A program made the position numbers and the translations under genes. This document shows, piece after piece, positions 62,112-64,000 of a stretch of DNA of 64,000 nucleotides; position 1 is the stretch's first letter, and every line of letters starts with the position of its first letter. Below the pieces are notes generated by a model, which saw nothing but the letters and a program-made list of their open reading frames with translations, was not told where the DNA came from and ran no database searches. The stretch is taken from contig OZ220677.1 in the NCBI GenBank assembly GCA_965116335.1, positions 1,426,001 through 1,490,000 on the forward strand, given 5' to 3'. This stretch comes from G963663315 sp965116335. Lineage in GTDB: Bacteria; Pseudomonadota; Gammaproteobacteria; Arenicellales; Poriferihabitantaceae.

Positions 62112-62201
62112 ATGACGAACATATTAATCAAAGTAGGACTTTCCTACGTAGGTGCTTTAACACTCTTGACCATTATCATGTCTTTGCGGGGGTGGGTATG
62201 A
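62112..62201 (+). CDS. 29-aa predicted single-helix membrane peptide
   Basis: ORF of 29 codons plus stop, too short for many gene finders. GAGGGAAATAAA precedes the ATG. A hydrophobic stretch spans most of it (VGLSYVGALTLLTIIMSL), ending in RGWV. Its stop overlaps the start of the DUF1127 gene by four bases (ATGA), strong evidence that it is translated and coupled. Function unknown. Confidence 0.6.
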   Translation: MTNILIKVGLSYVGALTLLTIIMSLRGWV

Positions 62202-62488
62202 ATAATATTACAACGATGGGTGACCACAGGAACGTCATCCACAGTTCATTCCGGCGTGGAATTACGAAACGAATCATAAGCCGGATCAAATACTGGAATG
62301 AGCGTAGAAAAGCTATTCGCCAGTTGACTGCAATGAGCGACCGATTGCTGCAGGATATTGGTATTGAACGCCACGAAATTCATGAGGCAGTCTATCAATC
62401 CGGCGCACCGGTAAAGGCTCCTGTGAAAATGGCTTCTGAAAGAACCGGCAAGCCCGAAGTTTCCAGGGAGCTTCGAAAAGCCGCATAG
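62198..62488 (+). CDS. DUF1127 domain protein
   Basis: 96 aa from ATG 62198. The DUF1127 core is RKAIRQLTAMSDRLLQDIGI (near 44-63) followed by ERHEIHEAV. This short arginine-rich domain in other bacteria is linked to RNA binding and to stress or phosphate responses. It ends before a clear terminator, so it and the 29-aa peptide form a complete small operon. Confidence 0.85.
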   Translation: MNNITTMGDHRNVIHSSFRRGITKRIISRIKYWNERRKAIRQLTAMSDRLLQDIGIERHEIHEAVYQSGAPVKAPVKMASERTGKPEVSRELRKAA

Positions 62489-62518
62489 TGTTTTAATCCT
62501 CCATTGGTGTATTGATTG

Positions 62519-62549
62519 GGACGTCCGATGTTTGGACGTCCTTTTTTTT
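62519..62549 (+). terminator. Rho-independent terminator after the DUF1127 gene
   Basis: GGACGTCC-gatgttt-GGACGTCC hairpin followed by eight T (62542-62549). Confidence 0.85.
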
Positions 62550-62589
62550 GCCTGCTAGAATAACCCGGCACAGACTGCTTGATTAAAAA

Positions 62590-63003
62590 ATGCTCTGGAT
62601 CAAATCAATTCATATCATCTCAATGGTTGTCTGGTTCGCCGGACTGTTCTACCTGCCCAGGTTATATGTCTATCACGCCCAGGCCAGCGACCGCATCGGT
62701 ATCGAGCGATTCAAAATCATGGAGAGGAAGCTGTTTTTCGGGATTATGACTCCGGGAGCGGTACTGACTCTCGTCTCTGGATTCTGGCTATGGATCGGTT
62801 ATGGATTTTCCGGTAACTGGTTATCCGCGAAACTGGTATTGGTCGGGCTGGTCATCATTCATCATCTCTGGTGTTATCGGGTGCTGCTCGCGTTCAGACA
62901 GGATGCCAACAAACGCAGCCACGTCTACTACCGATGGATGAATGAAATCCCCGTGTTGTATCTGATCGGAATTATCCTTCTGGTCGTGATCAAACCATTC
63001 TAG
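62590..63003 (+). CDS. hemJ: Protoporphyrinogen oxidase HemJ
   Basis: Membrane enzyme of late heme synthesis, 137 aa with four helices (about 5-22, 48-70, 80-97, 119-136). Conserved LWIKSIHIISMVVWFAGLFY with H8, then GYGFSGNWLSAKLVLVGL and HHLWCYR match the HemJ family. It replaces HemG/HemY in many bacteria. Located between the DUF1127 operon and acnA. Confidence 0.93.
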   Translation: MLWIKSIHIISMVVWFAGLFYLPRLYVYHAQASDRIGIERFKIMERKLFFGIMTPGAVLTLVSGFWLWIGYGFSGNWLSAKLVLVGLVIIHHLWCYRVLLAFRQDANKRSHVYYRWMNEIPVLYLIGIILLVVIKPF

Positions 63004-63043
63004 CGGCTGGCTCACGCGCAATCCGTGTCCTGACCAAATGCAG

Positions 63044-63049
63044 TATAAT
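63044..63049 (+). promoter_or_regulatory. Candidate -10 box for acnA
   Basis: TATAAT 52 bases before the acnA ATG, with no good -35. A small stem-loop (63069-63083, CGGGG-ttgaa-CCCCG, then TTATTTT) falls in the leader of such a transcript; it could be a weak terminator for hemJ or a leader structure. Confidence 0.4.
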
Positions 63050-63100
63050 CGCTACCCCGATCCGAATCCGGGGTTGAACCCCGTTATTTTATAAAGAACC

Positions 63101-64000
63101 ATGACACAAATCAGTAAAAATTCATTCGACAGCTATTCGACTCTGGATGTCGATGGAGTCGCATTCGGCTACTATGACCTCAACTCTGCTGCGCTGTCTG
63201 CTGTTGCCGACATCAGCCGACTGCCCCATTCGATCAAGGTACTGCTGGAAAATCTGCTGCGCCACGAGGATGGGGTTTCCTGCACCGCCGACGATATTGC
63301 GGCCGTAGCCAGAAGCGCTGAAAACAACACGGCCCAGGAAATCGCCTGGTATCCCGCCCGTGTACTGATGCAGGACTTTACCGGAGTGCCGGCGGTGGTA
63401 GATCTGGCGGCGATGCGTGAGGCACTGGTCAAGGACGGTATCGACCCGGAGAAAGTCAACCCGCGATCAAGGGTTGATCTGGTGATTGACCACTCCGTAG
63501 TGATTGATCAGTATGCGACTCAAACCGCGTTTGCCGCTAATGTGAATCTGGAAATGCAGCGAAATGCGGAGCGCTATCAATTCCTGAAATGGGGTCAGGG
63601 AGCTTTCGACAACTTCCAACTGGTGCCTCCGGGAACGGGCATCTGTCACCAGGTCAATCTCGAATACCTGGCCAGGGGCGTATGGAGTGATCACAAGGAC
63701 GGGCAACGGGTCGCCTACCCGGATACACTGGTGGGAACAGACAGTCATACCACCATGATCAATGGCCTCGGCGTGCTGGGCTGGGGCGTCGGTGGTATTG
63801 AAGCCGAAGCCGCCATGCTGGGGCAACCGATCCCGATGTTGATTCCGCAGGTAGTCGGCTTTGAATTGACCGGGCAACTGAAGGAAGGGATTACCGCGAC
63901 AGACCTGGTTCTGCGGATCGTGCAGATGCTTCGTGAGCACGGCGTAGTCGGCAAGTTTGTGGAGTTTTACGGCGAGGCGCTGGATCATCTGCCGATTGCA
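63101..64000 (+). CDS. acnA: Aconitate hydratase A, N-terminal part (3' end outside window)
   Basis: First 300 codons from ATG 63101; the gene leaves the window at the right edge. Aconitase A signature blocks are clear: SIKVLLENLLR near 45-55, VLMQDFTGVPAVVDLAAMR near 88-106, PPGTGICHQVNLEYLA near 182-197, and GTDSHTTMINGLGVLGWGVGG near 210-230. The Fe-S cysteines lie beyond the edge. Interconverts citrate and isocitrate in the TCA cycle. Confidence 0.95.
   Translation, partial: MTQISKNSFDSYSTLDVDGVAFGYYDLNSAALSAVADISRLPHSIKVLLENLLRHEDGVSCTADDIAAVARSAENNTAQEIAWYPARVLMQDFTGVPAVVDLAAMREALVKDGIDPEKVNPRSRVDLVIDHSVVIDQYATQTAFAANVNLEMQRNAERYQFLKWGQGAFDNFQLVPPGTGICHQVNLEYLARGVWSDHKDGQRVAYPDTLVGTDSHTTMINGLGVLGWGVGGIEAEAAMLGQPIPMLIPQVVGFELTGQLKEGITATDLVLRIVQMLREHGVVGKFVEFYGEALDHLPIA

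Noticed and set aside
1..64000. CRISPR arrays, tRNA or rRNA genes, integrase or complete insertion sequence
   Set aside because: I looked for regular spacer-repeat blocks, cloverleaf-like segments and transposase motifs and saw none; intergenic gaps are mostly too short to hold them.

Overview
The window reads as a chromosomal segment of a gammaproteobacterium. The evidence is its gene neighbourhoods: 6S RNA and fau next to zapA, divergent from ygfB-pepP-ubiH-ubiI; the truA-trpF-accD-folC-SPOR-cvpA-purF run; accA-tilS; and purM-purN divergent from pgsA-hda. Several uptake systems for organic acids, a phosphonate and probably a sulfonate, together with dimethylglycine/sarcosine-type oxidation, fit an aquatic, probably marine, heterotroph. 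That last point is inference, and I cannot name a genus.

Layout. 1-267 holds the 5' end of a DpnA-like adenine methyltransferase. 336-6639 is the housekeeping block fau / 6S RNA / zapA / zapB-like gene, divergent from ygfB, pepP, ubiH, ubiI-like and fur. 6667-14849 carries an adenosine-kinase-like gene convergent with a long minus-strand biosynthesis run from ybaB to purF. 14926-18819 is an ABC importer resembling 2-aminoethylphosphonate systems. 18893-22685 carries tilS, accA, a PrxQ/Bcp peroxiredoxin and an SDR. 22670-24418 is a fused homocysteine methyltransferase plus SAM methyltransferase. 24732-29699 is a TakP-type TRAP transporter with two enlarged membrane subunits. 29729-35738 carries a 3-hydroxyisobutyrate-dehydrogenase-like gene, a LOG protein, a DMGDH-like oxidase, an aminotransferase and an 11-residue-repeat coiled-coil protein.

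35953-42075 is a tripartite tricarboxylate transporter (TctABC) followed by an acylating aldehyde dehydrogenase and a CoA ligase, in the order expected for sulfoacetate use (SauS, SauT). 42146-44286 is an AT-rich type II restriction-modification pair of the CfrBI kind. 44384-49930 carries an ABC-2 exporter, DUF3108, purN, purM, pgsA-like and hda. 50617-55446 is an accessory island between wrbA and argF. It holds a decayed zeta-toxin gene with a small upstream partner, a 63-aa gene overlapping a Clp-fold serine protease, a membrane-anchored unknown, a DUF262-HNH nuclease and an EcoRI-family adenine methyltransferase. 55461-64000 returns to core genes: argF, argG, a glycosyltransferase/acyltransferase group, a LysR regulator, a 29-aa membrane peptide with a DUF1127 protein, hemJ and the start of acnA.

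The most interesting signal is a run of nine G (minus strand, 54384-54392) inside the EcoRI-family methyltransferase. As sequenced, it shifts the reading frame away from the family-like C-terminus. In the other frame the gene would end with a 4-base ATGA overlap on the DUF262-HNH start. This looks like a phase-variable methyltransferase-nuclease pair, in which one slippage tract could switch both the enzyme tail and the translational coupling of its partner.
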